Shown here: piece by piece, positions 1 to 11,910 of the stretch
Layout: each line of letters begins with the position of its first letter
Position numbering within the stretch: the stretch's first letter is position 1
Assembly (NCBI GenBank): GCA_023548195.1
Contig: JAJHZJ010000061.1
Location: 1,900,771-1,964,770 of the forward strand
Direction: 5' to 3'
DNA length: 64,000 bases
Source of the DNA: Bettongia penicillata ogilbyi
Lineage: Eukaryota; Chordata; Mammalia; Diprotodontia; Potoroidae
Made by a program: the position numbers and the translations under genes
Notes under the pieces: model-generated
Database searches by the model: none
Told to the model about the DNA's origin: nothing
The model's input: the letters and a program-made list of their open reading frames with translations, nothing else

Positions 1-112
1 GGACTGTAACTCCCTCCCGAGATTTCTGCCCAATAGTGGCACTGGGAGACCCAGGTACACCTCCATTAATTGTTGAGTATGTACTTTATCCTCTTTTTCT
101 GTTCACTTCCAG
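1..112 (+). other. DCLK1: DCLK1 intron end, upstream of the first exon here
   Basis: Unique-looking intron sequence ending in a pyrimidine-rich acceptor tract. The preceding exon, which would carry the SPGSLRKQ part of the linker, is outside the window. Confidence 0.8.
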
Positions 113-197
113 AGCTCTCAACATGGTGGCTCCTCTACCTCACTAGCATCCACCAAAGTATGCAGCTCCATGGATGAAAATGACGGACCTGGAGAAG
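113..197 (+). CDS. DCLK1: DCLK1 coding exon: Ser-rich linker before the kinase domain (W1-W29)
   Basis: A pyrimidine-rich tract ends in AG at 111-112, and GGTGAAAT is a weak but usable donor at 198. The 85 nt read [16 protein letters not shown]..., then the acidic stretch MDENDGPGE, and end one base into a Glu codon (phase 1). This is the end of the low-complexity Ser/Pro linker joining the doublecortin repeats to the kinase. In known DCLK1 it is shared by the long form and the short kinase-only form, and the linker is a phosphorylation and protease-cleavage region. No folded domain is expected. The phase-0 start assumes the preceding Arg codon is complete in the upstream exon, which is outside the window. 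Confidence 0.9.
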
Positions 198-2867
198 GTG
201 AAATAAGTATTTTAACTTAATGCCAGGGCAGAAGGTCCAAACTTTTATTAAGGACGGATTGACTTCACTTTATATTAGGAGTATCATTCTTCCTGTTCAC
301 CAGTAAGACTACAGTAAAACTATCTCAAACAAGGATAGGATAATTATTACTTCTCTTAGGAAACAAAGTAAAGATAGTCTGCAATTGAATTTGTTCCTTT
401 GAACCTTCCAAATCTACATTCTTTTGAATATGTTTAAGATTTTAACCATTAGAAAAGTTTAGGAATACACTGATTTATGCATAAGGGCTGAATTTACCTA
501 CAAAGGAAAAGGCAAATTAGAGGATAATTAATAGTTTCACAAAATATTGTTTGTTCTACTTATATAATTATTTCCTGCTACAAAGGTGTGAAGACCACTA
601 GTTCTAAGATTCAGAAGATGAAAGTTGTAGCCTCAATTCAAAACCCACTGAATGAATGAACAGAGAGACTTTCTATATAAAAGACATATGTGGATAAAAT
701 AAAAGTGGTATAAAATACATTACATTTGTATGACCTTAATATCATTACTGTAAGTTTATCATAAGGATTTCAAGGCCTGCCTCTAACACACAGTGGGGCA
801 CATTGACCCAGGGCAAGTCATTTAGTCTCAATGCCCCCCCATTCTCTTAACCTCTAAGGTTAAGAGGAAGCTCTGTAAGACTTTAAGAGGCAGAGCAAGT
901 GATTTGCATTGGGAAAGAGAGTTTTCTCACTCCTATAGGAAGTCCCTATGCCAATGAAATTGTAGATCCAGTCCAAAATATTGTCAATTCAATTGCTATT
1001 GATTGACAACTTTTCTGGGTTCCTTTACAATTATTCAATTCACCAAAAGTAATCAATTTATACGTTTCAGTATCATACATAGTAAAAGTGAATCTCAGTG
1101 GCTAAGATTTATATAAAAGATCTAAGCATATAATTTATAAATCATGCTGAGCACAAAGACCTCAAAGGAATCTTGTAGTGTGAATGTCCCTGGAAAAAAA
1201 AACATTTCAATTCCTTTGGGTTTTCTTTTCCCCCAGACACTCCAGGTCCAAAGCACCTACCTCATACTCTATTTCATTGTCTGTCATGAGGCATAGAGGG
1301 AAACTTAGGGAGGAAATCCTAGCATGACAGGTAATTTGAGGTGCAGCCTATCTAAAGACTTGAGGCTGTTGTACAACAAGTTTGTAAACTCTAGAATCCT
1401 GGGACAAACCCTACAATCCTGCTCCCATCCATCCTCAAGCAGATAGGAATTCTCTGATCAGATCTAAAACCAGTCCATGGTCCTTTAGGTTTGTCACCTT
1501 TGAGTCACTTCAGGTGCAGAATTGTAACATCTGTAGGGTTGTGGGGGGAGCAAGGAACCCCAGCCTCCAAACTGATTCCTTACACAGAGACAGTTCAGAA
1601 GGTAAGTCAATACCATCTGCATAGATATCGAGGAGGCTGGAAAGTAGTAGCATCATATCTTCTGGATGGCTTTCAGGATCTTCATGGACTTCAGAATTGT
1701 GACTACAAAGGCCATTCCCAGAGGTTTTGTAGCAGGGTAGCAAAGTTGGAATGGGGAAGTCTTGAGAAGGCATATGATGTTTATGAATTCCCAGATCCCT
1801 CCAACAGCAACAAAACAAAATTCAACACAAATGTCACTAGCTGGGAGGGAATGAAGGAGAGAGGGAAGCAGAAAGCCTTTCATTGCCTCTCTTATTATCC
1901 TGAAAAGTCATTTTAGCCTCAGTAAAATGATCAAAGCACAAAAGAAGACATTTAGGTCCCAACCAATAAGCCTGTCATGCTTTTGTATGGAAATGGTGTA
2001 CAATCAAAGCTTTGGATTCCATGGACGGTTGGAAAGGGCTGCAAAGCTGGAACTAGAAATGGATGACTTTGGAGAGTATGAGTTCAAGAGCCACCTTTTA
2101 AAGGATTTTTACGTCCAAGGATGTAAAGGGTTATGCAGTACCTAAGTTTATGGCCTTTAATGTTAAAGATATTATTAGGCATTTGTAAACTATTATTCCA
2201 AATGCCTTTTCAAGCCAAAAAGAAAATAGTACATTAATAGGCACTAAAATATTTGAAACTACAGAACTCTTCTGTTCTCAAGCATAATAGATGATGCTAT
2301 TTTACCTGAACATCTGCTTTGCAGGTTGACAATAAAGGTGATATTATTTGGAACATTTGCTTAAAATCTGCTTATTGACAGTGAGGTGGGAGTGAGAGAG
2401 GGGATCAGGACATGTTCTCTCAGTCTCAATTTCAGAATGTAGTAAAGTAAATGCCAGAATACTCGCTATCTCTTTTCAGGGACAAGCCAGGCCCAAATCC
2501 AATGAAAGGTTCCACGTTCTCCTCATGTATGTTTCTTAGTAAGCCAGTTCTTGCACATTGAGAACAGTTAGAAACACTGGTAACTAGCAAATAGGGGAAA
2601 AATCATCTGAACTACCTCCTTTTTTTGAGAGTGCATTTTGCAATAATGCAGCAAAGACTGGAACTCATACGTTTCCTTTTATTTTAACATTTGTCTTAGT
2701 AAAACCTGTTGAGTGTATACAATGTCAGCAGTAGGGCTTCACCATACAATCTGTGAGATGCTGGTTCTGAATAGGTTCCAGCCTCCAATGCTTGTCCTAA
2801 CTGCCTGTTCTGGGCCACATCTGGGTTTCCTTTCCTACCAATAAAAGTGTACTAATGATTCTTTCAG
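198..2867 (+). other. DCLK1: DCLK1 intron of 2,670 nt
   Basis: Contains one CORE-SINE (about 770-985). The rest, including about 1500-2150 where short open frames occur on both strands, shows no recognisable protein, and I assign none. Ends in a CTTTCAG acceptor. Confidence 0.8.
770..985 (+). repeat. CORE-SINE, THER2-like
   Basis: Runs from a 'tctaacacacagt...gggcaagtca' tRNA/CORE segment to 'ccaatgaaattgtagatcca', the tail of a marsupial SINE family. A related copy lies at about 14670-14890. Diverged and inactive. Confidence 0.7.
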
Positions 2868-2976
2868 AAGTGTTGGACGAAGGCTTCCAGGTTCCAGCCA
2901 CAATAGCGGAAAGATATAAAGTCGGGAGGACAATAGGCGATGGAAATTTCGCTGTGGTGAAGGAGTGTATAGAAAG
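2868..2976 (+). CDS. DCLK1: DCLK1 coding exon: kinase start and glycine-rich loop (W29-W65)
   Basis: The acceptor is CTTTCAG (AG at 2866-2867) and the donor GGTGAG (GT at 2977). The split Glu is completed, then [18 protein letters not shown] leads to the P-loop [11 protein letters not shown] (W51-W61), whose Gly-x-Gly-x-Phe-x-Val pattern closes over ATP. The exon ends two bases into the Arg of ECIER. The kinase domain starts near Tyr W45. Changes before it (Leu-Asp for Ser-Glu, Val for Ile, Ala for Thr relative to remembered human sequence) are conservative and sit in the flexible entry segment. Introns of 2.7 kb and 8.9 kb flank the exon. Confidence 0.97.
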
Positions 2977-3376
2977 GTGAGGAGGATTATTTGCTTCTAA
3001 CTGCAGAAAAAAGCTTTGGGGGGGTTGTGTTTTCCAAGACTATAGATTGATTTGCAGACTGTGGCACATATGGAATAAGTCAATGTCTCAATGCCAGATG
3101 TTTTTTTTTTTAAGGAGGGAAAAACCTGTGTAATAACAGCTTTGAAAAACATAGATGACTAGAGACAATTTACAAATTAAATATTTTCATTTTCTTCTGA
3201 AATCAGCGAAACTGCTGAACATCTCAATTAAAAATTTTTTGTTTTGTTTAGAAGACTTTGCACTTCTAAAAATTGTTCTTTTTATGTATCTTATCTTTAT
3301 GTGGGTCATGACATTATTTTACATGATCTGTTTTTCCTAATATGAAGTGCCTTATGCTTGAGAATTGTCCTTGAAA

Positions 3377-3691
3377 GCTGGATGTGGTAGCAGACACCTG
3401 TAATCCCTGTTGCTGGAGGATGCTGAGGCTGGTAGATAGGTGCCTTGAGTTGGGGGCTTATGAGCTAAAATATGATTAAAGCTATTTGGGTGTCCATACT
3501 AAGTCCAGCACCAATGTGATGAGCCCCAGGAGAAGAGGGCCCTAAGCTGCCCAACAAGGACCCAATCAGCCCAGATTGGAAAAATGGGTTAGGTTGAAGC
3601 TTCTGTATAGAGTAATACTGGGATTGGCCCGTGAAAGATCACTGCCCTCAGCCCAGGTGATATAGGGAGAGCTAGGCTCAAAAAGTAAAAG
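3377..3691 (+). repeat. 7SL RNA-derived retrocopy, near full length
   Basis: Begins GCTGGATGTGGTAGCAGACA and continues CTGTAATCCC...GCTGAGGCTGG, the 7SL Alu domain. It keeps the central S domain (GGGTGTCC...CTAAGTCCAGCACCAATGTG), which Alu and B1 lack, then the closing Alu half (ATCACTGCCCTCAGCCCAGG) and an A-rich tail. About 315 nt, much mutated, so a pseudogene or old SINE rather than a working SRP RNA gene. Confidence 0.85.
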
Positions 3692-3824
3692 TTTTAAAAC
3701 ACTCCATTTACTATTTCCTACTTCATTCCATTAGAAATAGAAAGTGTATTTGATCGCTAATGAGAAGAAATAAACTAGGTACAAGCTAGAGGGAAGGATT
3801 TAGGGCTTCAGGTTTAAGGACACA

Positions 3825-4065
3825 GTATGGTATAGTGAAAGAAATCATTGACATTAGCATCAGAAGACATAAAGTTGAGTCTCAGCTCTGCCATTTCCAA
3901 GCTGTGTGATCTTGGGCAAGTCACTTAACCTAAGTTTGAGCCTGCAAGAAGGAGGTAATGATACTTATTTCACAGGGCTATTATAAAGAGTAAATTATAT
4001 GGAATATAAAGCACTTTGTAAAACCTAAAGTACTACACCAAGGTTACTGGCATCATCATTTATAT
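3825..4065 (+). repeat. MIR/THER1-type CORE-SINE
   Basis: tRNA-like head, CORE 'gctgtgtgatcttgggcaag' followed by 'tcacttaacct', then the 'gcactttgtaaaacc' tail. Old and diverged. Confidence 0.8.
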
Positions 4066-4479
4066 CATCATGCTTGATTCAGCGTCTCATGTTCCTTCCC
4101 AATGCCTGATTGGTGTCAGATGTCAGTCCCAGTATGAAAGAATCCAAGCTCAGGATAAAGAGACAATAGAGCTCAGATCTGAATTTTCTGTCCCTCCTTT
4201 GGTAGAGGGGTACAGTAGATCACCAGGACTCCACCTTGTAGGTGGCTATGCCTGATAATGACTCAGTTTAATTGAAAAGACATTTATTAAACTCTTCTAT
4301 GCCAGGCACAATGCTCTATGCTGACCACTGAGTCAAAGAGAAACCAGTTAGCCTACCTGAGACATCCATGTCATCATTCCTTCATCCCAGATTTCATTTT
4401 ATATTAGAGACCTAGAATATATTTTTCTTAATGTCTAGATTGTGTCTTCCCCTACAGTGTTAACTGTTAGCCTACCCAC

Positions 4480-4705
4480 AGCTGGATAGCGTAATGGATG
4501 GAGTGATCTACTTGGAATCTGGAAGATGGGAGTTCAAATTCTGCCTCAGACACTTACTAGCTATGTGACCCTGGGTACCTCACTTAACTTTTCAGTCTCA
4601 TTTTCCTTATTAAATAGTAGTAGTAGTATGAAATTTTTTGTCTTGTTTCAAAGTCAAGTGCAAGTCACATCATCATTTCTTTGAAAACAAAGGACAAACA
4701 CACAC
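4480..4705 (+). repeat. tRNA-headed marsupial SINE
   Basis: Head 'cagctggatagcgtaatgga', CORE 'cagacacttactagctatgt', and a tail 'gaaaacaaaggacaaacaca' also seen near 5340-5360 and 20640-20660. Confidence 0.75.
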
Positions 4706-4869
4706 CTGTGAGTAGACCGAGCTGCCTGAATGGGGACCCAGCTAGCTGGGTAACTCAGCTCATCTGCTTCCTTTTGTTCCCCCCAGCCCTTCCTTCTCTG
4801 CTCCAAAGGGAGGTAAATTTGGATGGCCAGAGGATGCCCAGTTAACTTGGGGTTTACTAGCTAGATTTC

Positions 4870-4925
4870 TTTTTGTTTCTTCCTTCCTTCTTTCCTTCCT
4901 TCCTTTTCTTTCTTTCTTGTCTTTC
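4870..4925 (+). repeat. Pyrimidine-rich TTCC/TTTC simple repeat
   Basis: Imperfect tetranucleotide run, low complexity. Confidence 0.8.
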
Positions 4926-5139
4926 CCAAAACCTTAAACCCAGTGCACTGAAATCCATAGATTGCACACCAATAGGTCCTTGCCCAAACTCCACTTAATG
5001 GCTATTTTCTGGACCCTCCTTGGTTAAGAGTGATTATCAATAGTAACTGTTGCTCTTTCCCTCTCAGCTTGATTTACTTATTTTTTTTCTGCTCATTACT
5101 TCTTAAACAAGCCTTTTCACTGAATGGGTGTTACCTCAC

Positions 5140-5372
5140 CCTAAGTGTGTACCTGAATAGGTCTTGGCCTAAAGGGGCCAAAGTCTCCCATTGCATCTCC
5201 AATCATTCTGATGAATATCTGGTCACTGGACTCAGATGGTTCAGGAGGAAAAAGTGAGGCTGGTGACCTGCACAGCCCTCCCTCACTCAAAACCAAGTGC
5301 AGGTCATGTCATCATTTCTCTGATGGCATGGTCTTCTTTGACAAGAAAGAACAAACACAATTTGTCTGACTC
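5140..5372 (+). repeat. Marsupial SINE/retroelement fragment
   Basis: Contains 'ctggactcagatggttcagg', 'gtgaggctggtgacctgcac' and a 'gaaagaacaaacacaa' tail. A sister copy lies at about 20500-20665 and a shared tail at 4480-4705, so it is a repeat family. The family name is uncertain. Confidence 0.7.
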
Positions 5373-6562
5373 CCATTTGCAACTTCCTCTGTATCTCAGC
5401 ACTGTTACAGAGAGATTTTCCTCTTGGCTTTTGGGACTCTGGGTCAAAGTTGTCCAATGAGATCTGAGGTGGAAACTGGTCATTTATAGGGGTTATAATA
5501 ACCCCTTCAAGAAAAAAAACCTTTCTCCCAAGTCCTGCTCCCAGATCTGTAGCTTCCTAAGACTCAGTACGCCCTAAAGGGAGAATTTGCTTAAAGCTTT
5601 ATATTATTTCTACATATCTCATTGGTTTTCAAAATGAACCTTTCAGAGAAGTCCCTCTGTCCTTTTACACATCAGACCAAATTTAAGTACAGGAAATTTT
5701 CCCCAAAGTTAAACACATCAGTCTGGTCTGATTTGCATGCCTCTTTTGCTTTTATCACTTGAGAAATTCCAACTCATTTCTCAGTTTCCTGTTACTCTGA
5801 AAATGTAGTTCTTCATGGAAGTATAGGTCCCAATTTGGGACCCTGGGGCTATAAGCTAACGCTGGGTTGCTGCATCATCCATCATAATGACTTTCTGAGG
5901 TTCTTCCAACGTCACACGTGGCTCAGCTCATTGTTCTTCAGGTCTTATAATCTTATCAATTATTTACTTATTCTTTCAGAATTGCTCTTAAACTCTTTGG
6001 ATTTAGTTCTTTTTGCATTATTGCCTCCTAGTTTGCATTTATAACATCAATTTCTTTAACAACTGTTCTGGTTCATATACCATTTTGTTCCAGTGGGTTC
6101 CAGCCATGTAAGGATGATAGGGATTGTGCTGTGTACCCCATAGGTAGTATATCATCTTTTTATAATGTTTTCTACAGGACTACGAAAAGGAAACTGAGTT
6201 AGGAATTGATGAATGGAACATATTGCATGATGATACTTCTTCAAAGAATAAATATTTTTAATAAGGAAAGCAATTGTTTCTTTGCAGTTAATAATATCCT
6301 GTCACACTGATAAACTGGTACACAACTAGAAAAAAGCAATGATGAAGCCACACACCACTTGTCTTTGGTCCTAGTTCAAGTTTATGAGGATACAAAAAGC
6401 CTTTAGATTTCTCTGCATCCCAAACTGAGTATCAAAAACCTATAGCTTCAGGGTCCCTCTTGTCTATGATGGAGCAGGGAGAGGGAGGATAGAATATTGT
6501 GAAATATTCAAGAACCCACTTCAGTCTGAAGATGCTACAGGGTGTCTTCTTAAGACCCTATT

Positions 6563-6672
6563 GTTCAGTCATTCCTTTGTTTCTGACTCTTCCTGACTCT
6601 GTGTGGGGTTTTCTTGACAAAGATACTGGAGTATACACCATTTCCTTCACCAGTTCTTAGGACCTACTCCAA
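6563..6672 (-). repeat. SINE 3' end, truncated, antisense
   Basis: 'ttgttcagtcattcc', 'tggggttttcttgacaaaga' and 'ccatttccttcaccag' match the reverse complement of the tail of the SINE at 11070-11322. Confidence 0.75.
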
Positions 6673-9616
6673 AAAGATGGAACCAATTCTCCCTAGGTCA
6701 GGAGAATGAGGAGGAATTTCCTTTAGATTGCCACCTCAACTCTGACTTTCTAGGACCCAACAGATGTCATGTGAGAAGAGTTTCTATATCCTGTATCTAT
6801 TTCCGCACCAACCACAGCTTACCTTGTTTGTATTGTTTTAATTTTACTTAGTGAGCAAACAAATACTAAATAGTTGCTTTGTGCCAGACAGTGTGCTGGG
6901 GTCTAGGGGATACAAAGACAAAAATGAAATGGCCCTTGCCCTCAAGGAGGTTATGAGCTTGCCAATAGATTATGCTCTGCTGCCAGTTTGGATGCTCATT
7001 CTTTCCATACCGTAGAGGGAGGCAATGCGGCATAATGAACTGAGGCCCAGTTTTGAAATGGGGATGACACTAATTTTCAAGTCCCACTTATGACATATAC
7101 TGATTGTGTGATCCTTCTAATTCTTTCATACTCTGTGGTACCCACTGTTTCACCAATACGGGTACTCCTTCCACCATCCTGAACAACAGCAGTTGCTCAT
7201 GTCTTCAGGTCTTCCCCATGGATATCCACTCAAAATACCAGAGATGGAAGAAGGAGGCAGAGGGAAGAATGGTGTTTATTTTTATCATTTTGACCTTGGT
7301 TGCCCTGCTCAACATCTTTGGGCCTCATGCCCCCTCTGCCAGCAAGTGGATGGGGTTATCACAGTTACAACATAAACCCTAAAAACTAGAGCTTCTCCCA
7401 TAATTCCATGCAATTCAAAGTTCAGTACTAAATACTAAATGGAAATACAAAGATAAATAAAACTTGGTCTGCCCACTGATAACTTCTACGCTAATAGGGA
7501 AGACAGTATTTATACACAAATAACTATAAATTAATAGAGAATATTATATATGCCTCTGACAGTAAGGAACAAGTACCTGAGAATTTGGGGTAGAGAAAAG
7601 ATCACTTTTGGCTTAGGTTGACTCAAAAAAAATGCTTTATCAAAGGGCGGCATTTAAGGCTACGACTTGAAGGAAGATTGGAATTATATTTAAGGCTTCC
7701 TTATAGTCTACTTGGTATTAATTTTGGTACTTGGATGAATTATAATTTCATCAACTTCCTCTGCTGAGGTTTATGGTAATTTCTTTACTCTTCACATCCT
7801 ATTCCATATTTGTCCATTGTATAATAAATCTTCTATAAAGTAACTTCTCAACTTGCCACAGCACTTCCACTTTTTTAATATCCCTAGGATAAAAGTGTAC
7901 CACTTAGTTCATCTTGTGAGTGGTTCACTTCCTTTCCCTAATAGACATGGCTTAATATTGTCTTACATCTCTTTCTTTATACAAGTTATCCTTGATCTTT
8001 AAAGAACTGAATGTGGAGTCTGAAATTTGCGCTCTGGCTCTGCCACTTACTAGTTGTGTGGACAGTACCAAGGGAAATTCCTAAATGTAGCCCCAACCAA
8101 ATTAAAATGTAATTGAGAATTTTTTCTAAAAAAAAAAGGAGCTAGAAAAAATTTTCAGCTTAGGTTTATTTTTGAACTAAAGTAATCACAGTTTGGCACT
8201 AAATATGATTTTGTTCAGTTTTTACCCCTGGTATATTTATCATTGTGGTTACTGAAAAGAGAGGGGAATGGGAAATAATGATAGGCTAACATTAACATAA
8301 GGCACAACTCTATATCCCTCCCTGTCTGAAGAAAAACCGCCTCGAGGTAAAGAATGACCCTGGCTCATCAGAATCACAGCCTTCTGCTGGAAAATGCATG
8401 ACATTTATGGGATTTTTTTATTCAGAAAATACATTACATAATATACATAGTAGAGCAGAGCACTTCAGTTAAATTATTTACTGAGCACCTACAATACACT
8501 AGCATTGTCCTGGGCACTGCAGAAATTCCAATGAGATAGAAGGCAAAGATTCCTAAGATTTTCATGAAAGGTTTTTTTAGCATCTTTCCTTTTGCAAACC
8601 AAGTTTTTTTGAGAGTGTGTACAAGATATCTAAGTTTAACCCTTAGGATTAAAAAAGGAAAAAAATATTAAAGATTTTGTGGTCAGTGGATTTTTGTTGT
8701 ATTAGTGAAGGCTTCTACTTTCCCTATATGGTGTTTCAGACTGTGTCTGATTAACTTTTTATTAGTTTAAAAAAGCAGCAAGCTTTCTAGGTTCTTAAAT
8801 ATTTACACCTTCCCTCACCAAAATTAGAATTATAATGGAAATCAAATTTGTGAACCAGTCATTTATTATGATGATTAAATATGTATTGTGATAAGAAAGC
8901 TTCTTTTTTGTTTAGTAATTCAGTGGGTTTTCTAAATGTTAACCTGTGGATGGAGCACTTCACTTTTGAAAATAAAAGCTATTTAAAGCTTTGCATGATG
9001 ACTAAACCCTACCTATTTCACCTACCAGGAAAATGGCAGGGCTTGCTGCGTTCTGCTACAGGGAGACCGCCCAGGGGTAGCAAATCCTAATTTTAACTGC
9101 TACTTTATAACTCTGGGATTGAAACTTGGTTTCAATCATCACTTCCCTTGCCTTTCTGCAAAGTGAGATAGTGAATAAGGACTGATTGATCACTTTAAGA
9201 TCCTATGGCCTTTTTGTCCCATTTGCCCTGACAGAAATCACTCATTCATTCACCATTCCTCACCGAAACAAAACAGAAATGAAGCATACAATTCAAACCA
9301 CCAATAATCCTTGTTCCAAAAAAAAAATAGTAATCTAACCCCTTACTTCCTTAGGGAATTGGTGAAAATAAAATGAGATAATATCTCATGAAAATACTGA
9401 GTTCTTAGGTAAAAAGGTAGAATTTCTTTCTTATTATGTATTTTTGCCTCCTTGGTTGAAGTAATTTCTACCTTAGAGCCTCTGTTTAACATTGAGAATT
9501 GAGTTTTTTTCAAATCACACAACAAATAGCCAAAAACTCTGACTTGGAACTGACATCAATTTATTGGGAATTATTCTTAAAGTTTAAAAAGTAGATATGG
9601 TTGTACTTAACAGAAA

Positions 9617-9619
9617 GGG

Positions 9620-9679
<60 letters not shown>

Positions 9680-9706
9680 GGGAGAGAGGGAAGGAAGGAA
9701 GGACGG
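9617..9706 (+). repeat. (GA)n microsatellite with GGAA end
   Basis: About 90 bp of AG dinucleotides with two interruptions, ending in GAAGGAAGGA. One of three long GA/CT arrays here. Open frames across it are low-complexity artefacts. Confidence 0.95.
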
Positions 9707-10129
9707 ACAACTGGTTTCTCATGGATAATCTCAGTTTACATGATTTCTTGAGCAGCTCTACCAGATCCACTTTTGCTCCCTGAGGCATTTCCCCTTAATG
9801 AAGCCATAGTATCCACAAGGCCCAATATAAGGAAAGTGAGTCAGTCGGCAGTCACCAACGTTTTGCTGAGTGCATTCTACAAACCAGTGGCAGGCACAAG
9901 TCAAAAACGTCTGGTGCAAACCTCCATAACCTCATTGAGGTGGAAGCATGTCTCTGTCTCTGCTGTTTTCTCTCGTGCTCACTCACAGATGGGCTCCTGG
10001 GCCATAAAGTCTATACTTGCACAAGTGGACAGACCATTTTCCATGCAACAATGAGAATGTTGCAGAAAAGTATCATGGACACAGCCTTACAGGCAGATAG
10101 CTTGGCAGGGGGAAAGTGTGGGAAATATT

Positions 10130-10240
10130 GACTCTAACCTCTTCCAAAGTGCTGGATCAGAAGATGTGGGTTTGAACCTTTTTGACACGCAAATCACACC
10201 ACCTCTCTGGGCCTTGATTTCCTTATATGGACACCAAGGC
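10130..10240 (+). repeat. MIR fragment
   Basis: 'gtgctggatcagaagatgtg', 'gggtttgaacc', then 'ctctgggccttgatttcctt'. Partial and old. Confidence 0.55.
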
Positions 10241-10246
10241 AGATAC

Positions 10247-10425
10247 ATAATCAGTGGTTCTCAAACTTTTTGGTCTCAGGACCTCTTCACATTCTTAAAA
10301 ACAATTGAAGACCCCCCCCACCAAGATCTTTTATTAATGTGGGTTATAGCTATTGATATTTGTCATATCAGAAACTAAATCATCCAAATATTTTTATCAA
10401 AATAGTTTTAATCTCACAGAATCCC
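10247..10425 (+). mobile_element. hAT-Charlie-type DNA transposon fragment
   Basis: Starts CAGTGGTTCTCAAACTTTTT with 'ggtctcaggacctcttcaca', then 'gtgggttatagctattgata'. This is the terminal region of an old mammalian hAT-Charlie element. Fossil with no transposase. Confidence 0.75.
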
Positions 10426-10464
10426 TGAGAGGACCCAACACCAATTTTAATAGCCACTGGGCTG

Positions 10465-10725
10465 TTGGTGGTGTTGTGCTCAGTCATTTCAGTTTTGTCC
10501 AACTCTTTCTGATGCCCTATGGGGTTTTCTTAGAAGAGATACTGGAGTGGTTTTCCATTTCCTTCTTCAGATCATTTTACAGATGAGGAAACTGAGGCAA
10601 ACAGGGTAAAATGACTTGCTCAGAGTCACAGAGGAAGTGTCTGAGGTCAGATTTGAACTCAGGAAGATGAGTCTTCCTGACTTGAGGCCAGGGAGTCTAT
10701 CCACTGTGGCGCCACCTGGCTGTCC
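10465..10725 (-). repeat. Marsupial tRNA-derived SINE, near full length, antisense
   Basis: From 'ttgtgctcagtcatttcagt' through 'gaggaaactgaggcaaacag' to 'tatccactgtggcgccacct', the complement of the tRNA-like head. The same family is in the opposite orientation at 11070-11322. Confidence 0.9.
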
Positions 10726-10899
10726 TGGGCTAGATGACCGCTAAGATCCCTTCCACATTTAAGTTGTGCTCCTATGATCCTTTGTATTCAGGGATGACCA
10801 TTTTCATAGTTTAAGGGGTAGAAATTGAGCAAAACATAGTAGTAGTCATCGTTGTCATCATCATCATGTTAATAGTATTTTGACTATAGATGTTTTAAC

Positions 10900-11069
10900 A
10901 TATCATACAAGTATCTCTGATCTTTCATATACTAACATAATTGTCCATGTGCTTAGCAAATTTAAATACGGCAATTCCTCGATGGTCTTGCAGGCAACCC
11001 CCCACCCCTCATTGTACAGGTGAACAAACTGAAATCGGAGAAGTTAAGTGACTTTCAGAAGGTCCTACA
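10900..11069 (-). repeat. MIR fragment, antisense
   Basis: 'acaggtgaacaaactgaaat' and 'gttaagtgactttcagaagg' are the reverse complement of a MIR CORE and tail. Confidence 0.65.
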
Positions 11070-11322
11070 GGGGACAGCTAGAGCAGCCAGGTTGGGCAGT
11101 TAGATAAATCACTGACCCTGGAGTCAGGAAGATTACAGGTCAAATCTGGCCTCAGACACTTACTAGCTGTGTGACCTTGGACAAGCCATTTAACCCTGTT
11201 TGCCTCAGTTTCCTCATCTGTAAAATAAGCTGGAGAAGGAAATGGCAGACCACTCAGGTATCTTTGCCAGGAAAACCCCAAATGGAAATCAAGAAGTCAT
11301 ACACGACTGAAAACAACTGAAC
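11070..11322 (+). repeat. Marsupial tRNA-derived SINE, near full length
   Basis: Head 'ggggacagctagagcagcca', then 'ctggagtcaggaagattaca', 'gctgtgtgaccttggacaag' and a tail with 'ctggagaaggaaatggcaga' and 'gactgaaaacaactgaac'. Typical marsupial SINE, diverged. Confidence 0.9.
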
Positions 11323-11852
11323 ACCCACAGAGGGCCGAGTCAGCACCTTCCCAACCCCAAACCGAGGGTTCTTTTCAACTGAATCATACAGTGTCTAATT
11401 CCCATTAGTCTCTTCACTGGTTAGAAAACTTGCATTTATTTCTGTTTAAAACAAAATATTAAGATCCCTTTTAAAAAAATATTCTGGCACATTGGATAAA
11501 CCTTCTAAAGGAGATTTATCAATGAGGACAAGAATAAAACACATTGAGGAGACCTGATGGATGGGTTGAAAATGGTTATCAGTAGAAAAAAAGTAGCCAC
11601 AGCATTGAGATTAGAAATCTTATACAAGTGTCAAAAATTTTTAGGCATGATGCTAAATTCAAGAAATAAGAAAGCAACACCCTAGGAAAATCATTCAAGT
11701 AATCAGAAATTGCTTTTAAGTATATTCATAGCTATATATACTTATGTACTTGATGCTACCACAAGCCTGGCACCTAGTAAGAGCTTAGTAAATACCTGTT
11801 GATTGGTTGATATATATGCATGATGTATATATCAATATTTTCTCCTTTACAG

Positions 11853-11910
11853 GTCAACTGCTAGAGAATATGCCCTGAAAATCATCAAGAAAAGCAAATG
11901 TCGAGGCAAG
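11853..11910 (+). CDS. DCLK1: DCLK1 coding exon: catalytic lysine strand beta-3 (W65-W84)
   Basis: At 58 nt this is the smallest exon in the window and is easily missed. It runs from a TTTACAG acceptor (AG 11851-11852) to a consensus AAG|GTAAGT donor at 11911. It reads STAREYALKIIKKSKCRGK. The Lys of YALK (W74, human K419) is the VAIK-type lysine that positions the ATP phosphates. It enters in phase 2 and leaves in phase 0. Only 461 nt separate it from the next exon, one of two short introns here. Residue identity to remembered mammalian DCLK1 looks complete. Confidence 0.97.

Larger units (their letters stand above)
2977..11852 (+). other. DCLK1: DCLK1 intron of 8,876 nt
   Basis: Repeat-rich: a 7SL-derived copy, several SINEs, a GA microsatellite, a hAT-Charlie fragment and an inverted SINE pair (listed separately). 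The stretches 5400-6500, 7000-8450 and 8560-9600 show no gene. Faint ancient-repeat traces with 'gtgccagacagtgtgctggg'-type motifs occur near 6850-6960 and 8465-8560. Confidence 0.8.

Noticed and set aside
1491..2145. Open frames on both strands, including a hydrophobic minus-strand one at 1653-1883
   Set aside because: No recognisable family, no splice or promoter context, and overlapping frames on both strands; consistent with chance or a very old retrocopy I cannot identify.
11070..11130. tRNA-like sequence at SINE heads
   Set aside because: Degenerate tRNA-derived promoter remnants of SINEs, not tRNA genes.
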